The notes: generated by a model from the sequence alone, not told the origin. A DNA stretch of 64,000 bases from Cryobacterium arcticum (GCF_003185895.1 NZ_QHLY01000009.1:1-64000); one strand, 5' to 3'; counted from the stretch's first letter, positions 16,410 to 26,623 are shown. Numbers and translations: made by a program.

Positions 16410-17830
16410 ACGAGCGATTCGCGGCCGACGCGCCGTTTCGCGCCCGGCGCGCCACCCGCGCGGCGGCGACTGACCCGCGCTCGCCAGGCGCCGCCGTCGA
16501 ACGCTCGAGCGGCGACCACCCCGCCGTGGCCGGTCCGCCAACCGGGCCGGTGAGCGTCCTTTTCGAGTCCGGCCTGGCTGCGGGAGGAGCTCCACCGGCC
16601 GGGCGGTCCGGGCCGGCCGGGCGCAGTCTGGCGGTGCTGATCGTCGCGCTCGGGCTGCTCGGAGCGATCTGGCCGCTCACGATGGACCTCTACCTGCCGT
16701 CGTTCGTGCAACTCGAGGGGGACTTCGGCACTACGGCGTCCAACGTGCAGCTCACCCTCACGGCGGCCTTCATCGGCATGGGCCTGGGCCAACTGGTGGC
16801 CGGCCCGATCTCGGATGCGGTCGGGCGGACCCGGCCGCTCGGGGTGGCGGTGCTGCTGTACTGCCTGGCCTCCCTCGCCTGCGCGTTGGCTCCCACGATC
16901 ACCCTGCTCATCGGCGCTCGGTTCCTGCAGGGGATGACCTCCGCAGCCTGCGCCGTGATCTCGATCGCGATCGTGCGCGACGTCGCCGTGGGCGACCGGA
17001 TGCTGATTCTCTCGGCCCGGCTCTCGCTCGTGTCCGGGGTCTTCGTGGTGGGGTCACCGGCCCTCGGCGCACAACTGCTCACCATAATGAACTGGCGCGG
17101 CCTGTTCTGGACCCTCGTCTGCTACGGACTCCTGCTCGTGGTGATCGTGGCGGCCGTGCTGATGCGTCACGAGACCAACCCGCCGGCGCGCCGGGCGCTT
17201 CGGCGCACTGTGCGTTTGCGCGATGACTACCGGGCGCTCGCCGCCGAGCGACAGTTTCGCGCGGTCGTGCTCGGCGGCGGGCTGCTCTTCGGCGGCATGA
17301 TGGCCTATATGGCGTCGAGTTCGTTCCTCTTCCAGGGGGTTTTCGAGCTCACGCCGACAGGGTATGCGATCGTCTTCGGCGGCCACGGCGTGCTCATGAT
17401 CCTGGGCGCGCAAGTGGGAGCCCGGCTGGCCCGGGCGTTCACACCCCAACGCATCCTCTTCCTCGGTCTGGCCGGCCTGGTGGGGAGCGCCGTGCTGCTG
17501 TTGGGCAGCGTGGCGCTGCTGCCGCAGCTCGGCCTGTGGGGGTTCCTCGGCCCGCTGCTGGGCTTCGTCACCGCGTTCGGGCTCACCAATCCGGCGCTGA
17601 GCACGGTCGCGCTTGCACCGCACGGACTGCGGGCGGGCACCGCGGCATCCGTCCTGGGCGCCTCGAACATGGCCTTCGCGGCCTGCCTGGCCCCGCTGGC
17701 CGGTCACTTCGGCGTGCAGACCCCGGTGCCCACTGCCGCCATCATGGTCGTCGCCGCGACCACGGCGGCCACGGTGTTCGCCGTCGGCTTTCGTCGTGCG
17801 CGTGTGCGCTCCTCCCGCGCGCATCCGTAA
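16406..17830 (+). CDS. MFS transporter, Bcr/CflA drug-resistance type
   Basis: A 474-residue 12-helix major facilitator. It starts with GTG overlapping the GH42 stop, and a long (~75 residues) Ala/Pro/Arg-rich cytoplasmic leader precedes the first helix (SLAVLIVALGLLGAIWPLTMDLYLP). DLYLPSF and the GPISDAVGRTRPL loop 2-3 motif are diagnostic of the Bcr/CflA group. Coupling to the sugar operon is unusual for a drug exporter, and it could instead export a sugar or by-product of the pathway. Confidence 0.82.
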   Translation: MNERFAADAPFRARRATRAAATDPRSPGAAVERSSGDHPAVAGPPTGPVSVLFESGLAAGGAPPAGRSGPAGRSLAVLIVALGLLGAIWPLTMDLYLPSFVQLEGDFGTTASNVQLTLTAAFIGMGLGQLVAGPISDAVGRTRPLGVAVLLYCLASLACALAPTITLLIGARFLQGMTSAACAVISIAIVRDVAVGDRMLILSARLSLVSGVFVVGSPALGAQLLTIMNWRGLFWTLVCYGLLLVVIVAAVLMRHETNPPARRALRRTVRLRDDYRALAAERQFRAVVLGGGLLFGGMMAYMASSSFLFQGVFELTPTGYAIVFGGHGVLMILGAQVGARLARAFTPQRILFLGLAGLVGSAVLLLGSVALLPQLGLWGFLGPLLGFVTAFGLTNPALSTVALAPHGLRAGTAASVLGASNMAFAACLAPLAGHFGVQTPVPTAAIMVVAATTAATVFAVGFRRARVRSSRAHP

Positions 17831-17985
17831 TCACGTGCGTCTGGTCTGGTCTTCGCGGTGACGCGCGTGTCCGGCCTCGCCCCGGCGCCGGATGCGGGGC
17901 GTCACATGAACGATCAAGAATACGAACGCATTTAGGATGGGAGCGCGGGCTGTGTCCGCGTACCCGGAAACCCAGGAGTGCCCAC

Positions 17986-19281
17986 GTGAGCCTGATCGTG
18001 CAGAAGTTCGGCGGATCATCCGTCGCCGACGCCGAGAGCATCAAACGCGTTGCCAAGCGCATCGTCGACACCAAGAAGGCCGGCAACGACATCGTCGTGG
18101 CCGTCTCCGCCATGGGTGACTCCACCGACGAGCTGCTCGACCTCGCCCACGAGGTGACGCCCATCCCGGCGCCCCGCGAGCTCGACATGCTGCTCACGGC
18201 CGGCGAGCGCATCTCCATGGCGCTGCTCGCCATGGCGATCAAGAGCATGGGCTACGACGCCCGCTCGTTCACCGGCAGCCAGGCCGGCATGATCACGGAT
18301 GCCCAGCACGGCGCCGCGCGCATCGTCGACGTCACCCCCGGCCGGCTGCGCGACGCGCTCGACGAGGGCGCCATCGCCATCGTCGCCGGCTTCCAGGGCT
18401 TCAACCGCGACACCAAAGACATCACCACCCTCGGCCGTGGCGGCTCCGACACCACCGCGGTGGCCCTCGCTGCCGCCCTCGGCGCCGACATCTGCGAGAT
18501 CTACACGGATGTCGACGGCATCTTCAGTGCGGACCCCCGCGTCGTGCCGCGCGCCCACAAACTCGACCGGGTCTCCAGCGAAGAAATGCTCGAGCTGGCC
18601 GCCGCCGGTGCCAAGGTTCTCTACATCCGGGCCGTGGAATACGCCCGCCGGCACGGGGTCACCCTGCACGTGCGGTCGTCGTTCAACAACAACACCGGCA
18701 CCATCGTCTACAACCCCGCCGCCATCAGCCCGTACGCCGCCGCAGTATTGAATGGAGAGACAGTGGAAGAGCCCATCATCGCGGGGGTCGCCGCCGACCT
18801 CAGTGAGGCCAAGGTCACGGTCGTCGGTGTTCCCGACATTCCCGGCAAGGCCGCGCAGATCTTCAAGATCGTCGCCAAGACCAACGCGAACGTCGACATG
18901 ATCGTGCAGAACGTCTCGGCGGCATCCACCGGGCTGACCGACATCTCGTTCACCCTGCCGAAGTCGGAGGGCCAGCAGGTGCTCACAGCGCTTACGAACG
19001 AGCAGCAGAACGTGGGCTTCGCCGGCCTGCAGTACGACGACCAGATCGGCAAGCTCGCCCTGGTCGGCGCCGGCATGCGCACCAACACCGGGGTCTCCGC
19101 CAAGTTGTTCGAGGCGTTGTTCGAGGCGGGTATCAACATCGAGATGATCTCCACCAGTGAGATCCGCATCTCGGTCGTCACCCGCGCCGACACCATCAAC
19201 GAGGCGCTTCGCGTCGTGCACACCGCCTTCGGCCTCGACTCCGATGACGAAGCCGTCGTGCACGGCGGCACCGGCCGCTAG
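17986..19281 (+). CDS. lysC: Aspartate kinase (alpha subunit)
   Basis: Catalyses ATP-dependent phosphorylation of aspartate, the first step to lysine, threonine, methionine and diaminopimelate. The protein is 431 residues long. The N-terminal kinase motif is VQKFGGSSVADAESIKRVA; GRGGSDTTAVALAAAL and YTDVDGIFSADPR are intact. Two ACT domains follow from about residue 265 (VTVVGVPDIPGKAAQIF and LALVGAGMRTNTGVSAKLF). The GTG at 17986 with CCAGGAG upstream gives the standard N-terminus. A second start inside the gene is annotated separately. It lies upstream of asd, as in other actinobacteria. Confidence 0.97.
   Translation: MSLIVQKFGGSSVADAESIKRVAKRIVDTKKAGNDIVVAVSAMGDSTDELLDLAHEVTPIPAPRELDMLLTAGERISMALLAMAIKSMGYDARSFTGSQAGMITDAQHGAARIVDVTPGRLRDALDEGAIAIVAGFQGFNRDTKDITTLGRGGSDTTAVALAAALGADICEIYTDVDGIFSADPRVVPRAHKLDRVSSEEMLELAAAGAKVLYIRAVEYARRHGVTLHVRSSFNNNTGTIVYNPAAISPYAAAVLNGETVEEPIIAGVAADLSEAKVTVVGVPDIPGKAAQIFKIVAKTNANVDMIVQNVSAASTGLTDISFTLPKSEGQQVLTALTNEQQNVGFAGLQYDDQIGKLALVGAGMRTNTGVSAKLFEALFEAGINIEMISTSEIRISVVTRADTINEALRVVHTAFGLDSDDEAVVHGGTGR
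18763..19281 (+). CDS. lysC: Aspartate kinase beta subunit (internal in-frame start)
   Basis: An in-frame GTG at 18763 is preceded by GGAGAG (18754-18759) at good spacing. It would yield a 172-residue protein beginning MEEPIIAGVAADLSEAKVTV, carrying only the two regulatory ACT domains. The same arrangement and nearly the same N-terminus are known for the lysC beta subunit of Corynebacterium glutamicum, where alpha and beta form the allosteric complex. The feature rests on that parallel plus the visible ribosome-binding site. Confidence 0.7.
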   Translation: MEEPIIAGVAADLSEAKVTVVGVPDIPGKAAQIFKIVAKTNANVDMIVQNVSAASTGLTDISFTLPKSEGQQVLTALTNEQQNVGFAGLQYDDQIGKLALVGAGMRTNTGVSAKLFEALFEAGINIEMISTSEIRISVVTRADTINEALRVVHTAFGLDSDDEAVVHGGTGR

Positions 19282-19304
19282 CCCGCATCCGCCCGGAACG
19301 GCCA

Positions 19305-19328
19305 ACTGTCGCCCGCTTCGGCGACAGT
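19305..19328 (+). terminator. Stem-loop after lysC
   Basis: ACTGTCGCC (19305-19313) pairs perfectly with GGCGACAGT (19320-19328) around a 6-nt loop, 24 bases after the lysC stop. There is no U-run, so it may be a processing or weak termination hairpin. Its sequence (GGAACGGCCAACTGTCGCC upstream) resembles the AACTGTTGCC repeats near 2.1 and 2.9 kb. Confidence 0.45.
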
Positions 19329-19369
19329 CGCTCCTCCCGCTCCGGGCGAAAGCACGAGTCGTTCCCGCG

Positions 19370-19450
19370 GCATAACTCCTGCAATTTCTGCCAAAATCGG
19401 CCTACTCGGCTGGTTTCGGCCGCGAACGGGGAGAATTGCAGGAGTTATGC
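19370..19450. repeat. Long inverted repeat between lysC and asd
   Basis: A perfect 17-bp arm pair, GCATAACTCCTGCAATT at 19370-19386 and its reverse complement at 19434-19450, encloses 47 bp. The AT-rich arms contrast with the surroundings. It could be a dispersed non-autonomous element or a structured RNA between the two genes of the aspartate pathway. It leaves 58 bp before the asd start. Confidence 0.7.
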
Positions 19451-19493
19451 ACAGCGCACCCCGGTATCGCACCCCGGTTCGAGATTTGACTGA

Positions 19494-20579
<1,086 letters not shown>

Positions 20580-20656
20580 TTTCCCGCGGGACGCCAAGTC
20601 TCGGCGTGCACTCCAGTAGTGTCAGAACAGTGGAGACCATCAAGGGGGCGACTGCC

Positions 20657-23035
20657 GTGCGGCGGCTGGTTTTCGGCGTCTTCACGCTTCTCGCGCTGGC
20701 GCTGATCGTGGGGGCCGTGATCGATTTCACGGTGGACCATCTCGCCCAATGGCCGATCGCCGTTTTCGGCGTGTTGTGCGCCGGATTACTCGATGTTCCC
20801 CGACTTCGGCTGGGCAGCGTGCCGCACCGCACGCCGATGGTCAGCCTGCCGATCGTGGTCGTTCTGGCCCTTGAGCCGGTGTTCCCGCCGATCGTGGCAC
20901 TCGGGCTGACCTGCCTCGGTGTGCTCCTGGTGGGGCTGATGCGCACCCGGCGACCTGAGGTCGCGCTGTACGCCGCCGGCATGGTCGGCATGGGCGGCCT
21001 CGTCTCCATCGGTGTGCTGGTCACCCTCGAACCGTTCGGCTTGCCGGTCTTCCTTCTCACGGCGGTCGTCACTCTGGGCTACCTGCTCACGGTGATGCTC
21101 ATCGAAGGGATCCGGCGATACGTCGACCGGTCCGACGCCGAGCGCGGCGCGGAATCTGCATACTCGCTGCCCAGAGTGGCCCTCGTCTTTGTCAGCTACG
21201 CCGTGCTGTGCGCCCTGATCTCGGAGTGGAGCCACCCGTTCGTCGACGTGCGCAACTCCTCCATCGCCGCCGCCGCCACCCTCGTCCCGCTCGCAGTGAT
21301 CGGCGCCTGGGCGATCCTCATCCTCCGCGCCCGCGCCATGCGCCGGCGGTTGGCCGGGGTGGTCGCCGGGGTCATCGAGCTGAACGCGACCAATCACTAC
21401 ACAAAGTCCGGCGGCGAGGTCTCGCCCATCACCATCGCCCCGGCCAACACCAGCGCCGATCTCGCCACCGTGCTCCTGAGCGCGGTGTCAGCCACTGTCG
21501 GCGTCGAGTCCGCCAGCATCCGCAGCGAGCCCGCCGGTCGGGGCGAAATCGACGCCCCGCTGGCCATCAGTGTGCTCGGCGGTCAGTACCTGGTCGCCCG
21601 CCGCGACGTGATGGACTTCCCGTTCACCACCGACGACCGCCGCGCCCTCGAAGCCCTCGCGCACACGGCCGACGTGGTCTTCACGGCCAGGGAGAGCATC
21701 GGCGGCCTCACCATCCGCGCCAACACCGACCCGCTCACCGGGCTGCCCAACTACGGCGCCTTCCAAGACGCCCTCGCCAATATCAACGACCACCGCGACT
21801 ACTCCGAAGCCCTCGCCGTGCTGTTCATCGACCTCGACGACTTCAAACGGATGAACGACCGCTACGGCCACCAGGCCGGTGACGAGATCCTTAGCGAACT
21901 CGGCCGCCGGCTGAGCGCCGTGGTGCGCCCCTACGACGTCGTCGCCCGGGTCGGCGGCGACGAGTTCGTCGTCATCCTCACCCGGCTGTCCTCCCTCGCC
22001 GAGGCGAAAGTCCTTGCCGAACGCATCATGGAGGCCAGCGGCGAACCCCTCGCCGTGGGCGGCACCGTGCTCAACCCGATCCTCAGCATCGGCCTGGCCT
22101 ACTCCGCGCACCGCGAAACGGATGTCAACCAGCTGCTCCGCGACGCCGACCGCAGCATGCTCGCCATCAAGAAGTCCCGCCGCCGTGGCGGCCCGGCCAA
22201 CGAGAGCAGTATCAATATCTCCGGGCACCGCTCCTCGCAGATGAACGACATCGTGGCCCGCGCCATCGACGAAGACCTCCTGGAACTGGCTTTCCAGCCC
22301 ATCGTGAGCCTGGTCACCGGCCAGATCTGGGCGTTTGAGGCCCTGGTGCGCTACACCGACCCCGAGCTGGGCCCGCTGTCGCCGCCGTCGCTGGTGGAGA
22401 AGGCCAAGAGCCTGGGCCGGCTCGACGCGCTCACCCGTCAGGTGGCGCTCAAGGCCATGGCCGCCGCGGCCGACTTCCGGTTGATCGAACCGCGCATCGT
22501 CTGTATGACCATCAACGTCGAGGCCGGCCAGATCCTGCCGCAGCGGGTGGGCACGTTCGTGGAAGAACTGGCCGACCGCTACCCGGGAATCTCGCTCTGC
22601 CTCGAGCTCAACGAACGCTCCGTCGCGCGGGTGTCCACCGCGGTGCGCGCCCAGGCCGACCACCTGCGCGACATCGGCATAATGATCGCCCTCGACGATT
22701 ACGGCTCCCAAGACTCCTCGGTCGACGCCCTAGTGCGCATGCCGATGGACATCCTCAAGATCGACAAGAGCCTCGTCGACGACCTCGATGACGTGCGCCA
22801 ACGCGAAGTGCTCACCGCCCTGCAGGGTTTCGGCGATAACCTCGAGTACTCGATGATCGTCGAAGGCGTCGAGAATGAGGCCATGGCCGAGCACCTGTCC
22901 CTGCTCGGCATCCGCAGCGCACAGGGGTTCCACTACGGGGTTCCGCGCAGCTTCGAAAAAACCCTCGCCCGGCTCGAAGAGTTCGGTGCGGCCGCTGTTC
23001 TGCCCGTGCGCGCCGCGGTTGAGCCCGCCCGGTAA
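20657..23035 (+). CDS. Membrane-anchored GGDEF-EAL protein (c-di-GMP turnover)
   Basis: About 792 residues. The N-terminal ~215 residues hold several hydrophobic helices, followed by a GAF-like region, a diguanylate cyclase domain with intact GGDEF (RVGGDEFVVIL, near residue 432) and an EAL phosphodiesterase domain (FEALVRY near 560; INVEAG; LELNERS; DDYGSQ near 679; LKIDKSL; EGVE near 735). All EAL metal/lysine positions look retained, with DDYGS in place of DDFG. GTG 20657 is chosen for the AAGGGGG site at 20642. GTGs at 20606 and 20630 are in frame. A sensor kinase follows after 17 bp. It probably tunes c-di-GMP for the neighbouring glycan synthase. Confidence 0.88.
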   Translation: MRRLVFGVFTLLALALIVGAVIDFTVDHLAQWPIAVFGVLCAGLLDVPRLRLGSVPHRTPMVSLPIVVVLALEPVFPPIVALGLTCLGVLLVGLMRTRRPEVALYAAGMVGMGGLVSIGVLVTLEPFGLPVFLLTAVVTLGYLLTVMLIEGIRRYVDRSDAERGAESAYSLPRVALVFVSYAVLCALISEWSHPFVDVRNSSIAAAATLVPLAVIGAWAILILRARAMRRRLAGVVAGVIELNATNHYTKSGGEVSPITIAPANTSADLATVLLSAVSATVGVESASIRSEPAGRGEIDAPLAISVLGGQYLVARRDVMDFPFTTDDRRALEALAHTADVVFTARESIGGLTIRANTDPLTGLPNYGAFQDALANINDHRDYSEALAVLFIDLDDFKRMNDRYGHQAGDEILSELGRRLSAVVRPYDVVARVGGDEFVVILTRLSSLAEAKVLAERIMEASGEPLAVGGTVLNPILSIGLAYSAHRETDVNQLLRDADRSMLAIKKSRRRGGPANESSINISGHRSSQMNDIVARAIDEDLLELAFQPIVSLVTGQIWAFEALVRYTDPELGPLSPPSLVEKAKSLGRLDALTRQVALKAMAAAADFRLIEPRIVCMTINVEAGQILPQRVGTFVEELADRYPGISLCLELNERSVARVSTAVRAQADHLRDIGIMIALDDYGSQDSSVDALVRMPMDILKIDKSLVDDLDDVRQREVLTALQGFGDNLEYSMIVEGVENEAMAEHLSLLGIRSAQGFHYGVPRSFEKTLARLEEFGAAAVLPVRAAVEPAR

Positions 23036-23052
23036 AGCGAGGGTCGCCAGAG

Positions 23053-24714
23053 ATGATCGAGCACAGAACGCGGATGCGCCGCCCCGGCGTGCAAGAGCGG
23101 GTGGAGAGAAGCGTCTTCCTCTCCCAGCTGCTGCTCTCCGCTGCCACGCTGCTCCTCGTCGCCGTGTCGGTGGTGTCGACACCGACCTCCTTCGTCAACC
23201 CGCTGTACTTCCTCGGCCTGATGGTCATCTTCGGCACCACCGGCTTGGCCGCCGCGGTGCCGTGGCGGCGACTGCCGAAAACCTGGATCGTGGCCCTGCC
23301 ACTGCTGGACATCGTGGGACTGAGCCTGGCGCGTCTCGCCGAACCGGCCCTCGGCGTGAGCCTGCTGCTGGTTTTCCCAGTGATCTGGATGTCCACCCAC
23401 TTCGGCCAGGCCGGTGCCGTGGGCAGCGTAATCTTCTCGGCCGTGCTGCTCTGGACCGGCTTGGGTTCGCGTTTCATCACCGACCCCGACAACGCTGCCG
23501 CCCTGTTCTCCGCTCAGGCGCCGGCGATGGCGGTGGTCACGATCATGCTCTCGTTCGTCTCCTCGGTGATCTTCACCACCAACCGTCGCGCCCGGGCGCA
23601 GCGGGTGCTGCTCACCCAGCAAGCCGGACTATTCGAGGCGGCCCTGCAACGCTCCCGTCGTCAGGAACAGACCCTCGACGAGATCTTCAACACCGTCGAC
23701 TTCGGCGTCGTCGGGTACGACCGGGATGCCAAGATCAACTTCATAAATCGGGCGCAGCGCGCGCTGCTGTCCAGGTTCGGCGCCAGCGGCGGCATCGGCC
23801 TGGCCGACATCGTTTACAAGGAAGACGGCGTCACCCCGTTCGGCGATTCCGACCGGCCCTACCAACGGGCGATGCGCGGTGAAACCGTCGACAGGGTCAC
23901 CGTCTGGATGGGCTCGCCCGACCAGCAACAGGCGGCGGTGCTGGTTTCCGGCCGACCGATCCACGACCACAACGGCGAGTACGACGGCGGTGTGCTCGTC
24001 ACCCGCGACGTCACCGCCGAGGTGCGCGCGGTGCAGGCCAGGGACGATCTCGTCGCCTCGGTCTCGCACGAGCTGCGCACCCCACTCACGTCGATTCTGG
24101 GCTACCTCGAACTGGCCCTCGATGACGACCGCGTCGAACCAGACACCCGGCGGATGCTCGAGATCGCATCCAAGAACTCCGACCGTCTGCTCGAGATCGT
24201 CTCCGGCCTGCTCACCGCCGCCAGCGAGTCGCACGAAGGACTTGCGCTCAACCTCGCGCCCTGCGACCTGTCGAGCCTCCTCACCGAGGCCATCGAATCC
24301 GCCAGCCCGTTGGCGGCGCAACGCGGCATCGACTTCGAACTCGCCGACCTGCCCGAAATCAGCGTCATCGCCGACGCATTCCGGCTGCGCCAGGTGATCG
24401 ACAACGTCTTCTCCAACGCGATCAAGTACAACGTCGAGGCCGGCAAGATACGGGTGAGCGCCGCGGAGGCGGACTACGGCGTCGAGGTGCGAATCGCCGA
24501 CACCGGCCGGGGCATGAGCGAGGACGAACAGGGCAACCTGTTCGACCGGTTCTACCGCGCGGACTCCGTGCGCGGCTCCAGCGTGCACGGCACCGGGCTG
24601 GGCCTCAGCATCAGCCGCGAGATCATGCGCGAGCATGGCGGAGACCTCAGGCTCGAATCCATCAAAGGCAAGGGGACGACGGCGATCGCCACACTCCCGG
24701 TAAACAGAGGTTGA
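23053..24714 (+). CDS. PAS-containing sensor histidine kinase
   Basis: 553 residues: a membrane domain of about six helices (residues 20-180), a PAS domain (LDEIFNTVDFGVVGYDRDAKINF onward), HisKA with phospho-acceptor His in SVSHELRTPLTSILGYLE (about residue 339), and an HATPase with N box NVFSNAIKYN (about 455), ADTGRGM, FDRFYRAD and GTGLGLSIS. All motifs are intact. It lies between two c-di-GMP-type membrane proteins and is a candidate partner for the OmpR-type regulator at 28486, which has no other adjacent kinase. Confidence 0.92.
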   Translation: MIEHRTRMRRPGVQERVERSVFLSQLLLSAATLLLVAVSVVSTPTSFVNPLYFLGLMVIFGTTGLAAAVPWRRLPKTWIVALPLLDIVGLSLARLAEPALGVSLLLVFPVIWMSTHFGQAGAVGSVIFSAVLLWTGLGSRFITDPDNAAALFSAQAPAMAVVTIMLSFVSSVIFTTNRRARAQRVLLTQQAGLFEAALQRSRRQEQTLDEIFNTVDFGVVGYDRDAKINFINRAQRALLSRFGASGGIGLADIVYKEDGVTPFGDSDRPYQRAMRGETVDRVTVWMGSPDQQQAAVLVSGRPIHDHNGEYDGGVLVTRDVTAEVRAVQARDDLVASVSHELRTPLTSILGYLELALDDDRVEPDTRRMLEIASKNSDRLLEIVSGLLTAASESHEGLALNLAPCDLSSLLTEAIESASPLAAQRGIDFELADLPEISVIADAFRLRQVIDNVFSNAIKYNVEAGKIRVSAAEADYGVEVRIADTGRGMSEDEQGNLFDRFYRADSVRGSSVHGTGLGLSISREIMREHGGDLRLESIKGKGTTAIATLPVNRG

Positions 24715-24745
24715 GCGTGCTCCGGCGCGCCCGACAGGGGGCATT

Positions 24746-25918
24746 ATGCAATTAGACGGACCCACCCTGCAGATCGTGAGCGGCCTGTTGGTCATCCTCT
24801 GCGGCGTCTCGTTCATCTTCAACACGGCGCTCAACCGCAACGACCCGCCCGGTCGGCTGTGGAGCCTGTCGTTCGTGGCCGGCATCATGGTGACCGTGGC
24901 GTACGCGGTCTACCTGGTCAGCGCGGATGCCTGGTGGACGATCGCATTCGGCAACGCCGCCCTGGTCGTCTGCATCGGCGCCCTGTGGACGGGCTCCCGG
25001 GTCTACAACGGCCGGAGCTCCGGGTTCCTGCTGGTGGGTGTGCTCACGGGCGTCGTCACCTTGATCTCACTCATCCCCGGTGCGGATGGCGGTGAGTGGG
25101 CCGGCGCCGTGCCGCTGTGGCTCGTCGTCGCGCTGCTCGCAGCCCTGGGCGCCACCGAGGCGCTCCGCGGTCGGCTGCGCCGCAATCTGAACGGGCGCAT
25201 CCTCGCGCTGGTGCTCTTCATCGTCACCGTGTTCTACACCGGCCGGGCCCTCGCGTTCGCGCTGGAGGGCCCCGCCAGTGAGGTGTTCCGCACCTACTTC
25301 GATTCCGCGCCGACCTCGGTGCTGAACATGTCGCTCATCATCACCGCTTGCATCGCCGTGTCGATCCTGCGTGCGGAAGGTGCGGGCAGCAACGCGGTGG
25401 GGGATATCACGGTCGGCATCCATTCAGCCGCCGGAGTGCTCTCCGGTTCTGCGTTCCAGCAGGCCGCCACCGAGCACCTGGAGCGGGGGGAACGCACCGA
25501 GCACGGTCTGGCCGTAATCGGCGCCGACATCGACAACCTGCCGGAGATCAACACGGCGTTCGGGCGCACGGCGGGTGACGAGGCCATTGCCCGGTTCGCC
25601 GACACCCTCCGCGGCAGTGCCCCACTGATGTCGCTGATCGGGCACCCCGCCGCCGGTCGGTTCCTCATCCTCGCATCCGTCGCATCCGCCACCGAAGCTC
25701 GCGGCATCTCCGAGCGCATCCAGAATGCCCTCGTCGACGGTCCGTTGGGGGAGTCGTACCAGATCCGGCTCACCGCCAGCTTCGGCATCGCGGACACCTT
25801 CGACCACGGTTACGACCTGGCCGCGCTGATCGCGGCGACGAGCCAGGCGATCGACGTCGTCAAGCACCGCGGCGGCAACGACATCGCGGTCGTGACCGAG
25901 GCCGCGCAGCCGATCTAG
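24746..25918 (+). CDS. Membrane protein with degenerate GGDEF domain
   Basis: 390 residues: seven or so hydrophobic helices in the first ~215 residues, then a domain with the diguanylate cyclase pattern (LAVIGADIDNLPEINTAFGRTAGDEAIARFADTL). The signature loop reads GHPAAGRFLIL where RxGGDEF is expected, so catalytic residues are missing and cyclase activity is unlikely. It may act as a c-di-GMP/GTP-binding or signalling scaffold. It lies 31 bp after the histidine kinase in the same orientation with a good site (AGGGGGC), so it is likely one operon with 20657 and 23053. Confidence 0.78.
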   Translation: MQLDGPTLQIVSGLLVILCGVSFIFNTALNRNDPPGRLWSLSFVAGIMVTVAYAVYLVSADAWWTIAFGNAALVVCIGALWTGSRVYNGRSSGFLLVGVLTGVVTLISLIPGADGGEWAGAVPLWLVVALLAALGATEALRGRLRRNLNGRILALVLFIVTVFYTGRALAFALEGPASEVFRTYFDSAPTSVLNMSLIITACIAVSILRAEGAGSNAVGDITVGIHSAAGVLSGSAFQQAATEHLERGERTEHGLAVIGADIDNLPEINTAFGRTAGDEAIARFADTLRGSAPLMSLIGHPAAGRFLILASVASATEARGISERIQNALVDGPLGESYQIRLTASFGIADTFDHGYDLAALIAATSQAIDVVKHRGGNDIAVVTEAAQPI

Positions 25919-25955
25919 CCGTTCCGGCCATCGGGCCGGATGGTCCGCCCGCCGG

Positions 25956-26561
25956 TCAGGGAACGATGGCGACGGTGAGCTGGTCGCTCGCGGTCTGCTT
26001 GGCGAAGGTGCTCGAGGTGGGGGTCGTCTGGATCAGCAGTTCGAAGGTGAACGACAGTGTGACGCTGGTCGCCGTCGAATCCACCGCGGGGAGCACAAAG
26101 GTCTGGCCGTAACTGTACGGCGCCTTCACCACGTAACCGGTGGGCAACGAGGACTGGTCGACAAAGGTTGCCGGGGCATCCAGCGCTCCTGTGGGACCGC
26201 TCACGGCGGGAATGATGCTGACCTTGGACAGGTAGACCCCCTGACCATCGTCGGTGCCCAGTGCGGCGCTGAGCGAGAAGCTGATCGGTTTGTTCGCCTC
26301 GGCCGTCCAGTCGCCCATGTTGAGGGAGGAGGAGTAGTCCACGGTGAGCGCCGCATCGCCGGCGGTGAGCTCGTGCCGGGTGGAGCCGGTCGCCAGGTCG
26401 TTCACGATCGGGGTGATCGTGGCCTTCGCCGTGGGGGTGGCGGAAGAAGTTCCGCCGGCGTCCAATCCGTCCCAGGGGGCCTGGCCGCAACCCGACAGGG
26501 CCACCGTGAGGGCGGCGGCGAGGCTGAGTGCCGCAACGCGGCGATGACGTGACGTCTGCAT
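25956..26561 (-). CDS. Secreted lipoprotein of unknown function
   Basis: 201 residues. The start ATG at 26561 (minus strand) is chosen because it gives a classic lipoprotein signal (basic MQTSRHRR, hydrophobic core, lipobox ALSGC, Cys25). An upstream extension of the frame lacks such logic. The mature part is Thr/Ser-rich with alternating hydrophobic patterns (VTLSFTFELLIQTTP), suggesting a beta-sandwich. No family is recognised. It diverges from the glycosyltransferase at 26674 and may be part of the same cell-surface glycan module. Confidence 0.7.
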   Translation of the reverse strand: MQTSRHRRVAALSLAAALTVALSGCGQAPWDGLDAGGTSSATPTAKATITPIVNDLATGSTRHELTAGDAALTVDYSSSLNMGDWTAEANKPISFSLSAALGTDDGQGVYLSKVSIIPAVSGPTGALDAPATFVDQSSLPTGYVVKAPYSYGQTFVLPAVDSTATSVTLSFTFELLIQTTPTSSTFAKQTASDQLTVAIVP

Positions 26562-26623
26562 GGGATCCCCCGGTTTCCAGTGTCGGCGTGCTGAGCCGTT
26601 CTTGAGCTTATCTTGTGAAAACC

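Noticed and set aside
18016..19305. 429-residue open frame antisense to lysC
   Set aside because: Composition is that of a shadow frame (Gly/Asp/Val/Ala-rich) and the sense strand is an unambiguous aspartate kinase.
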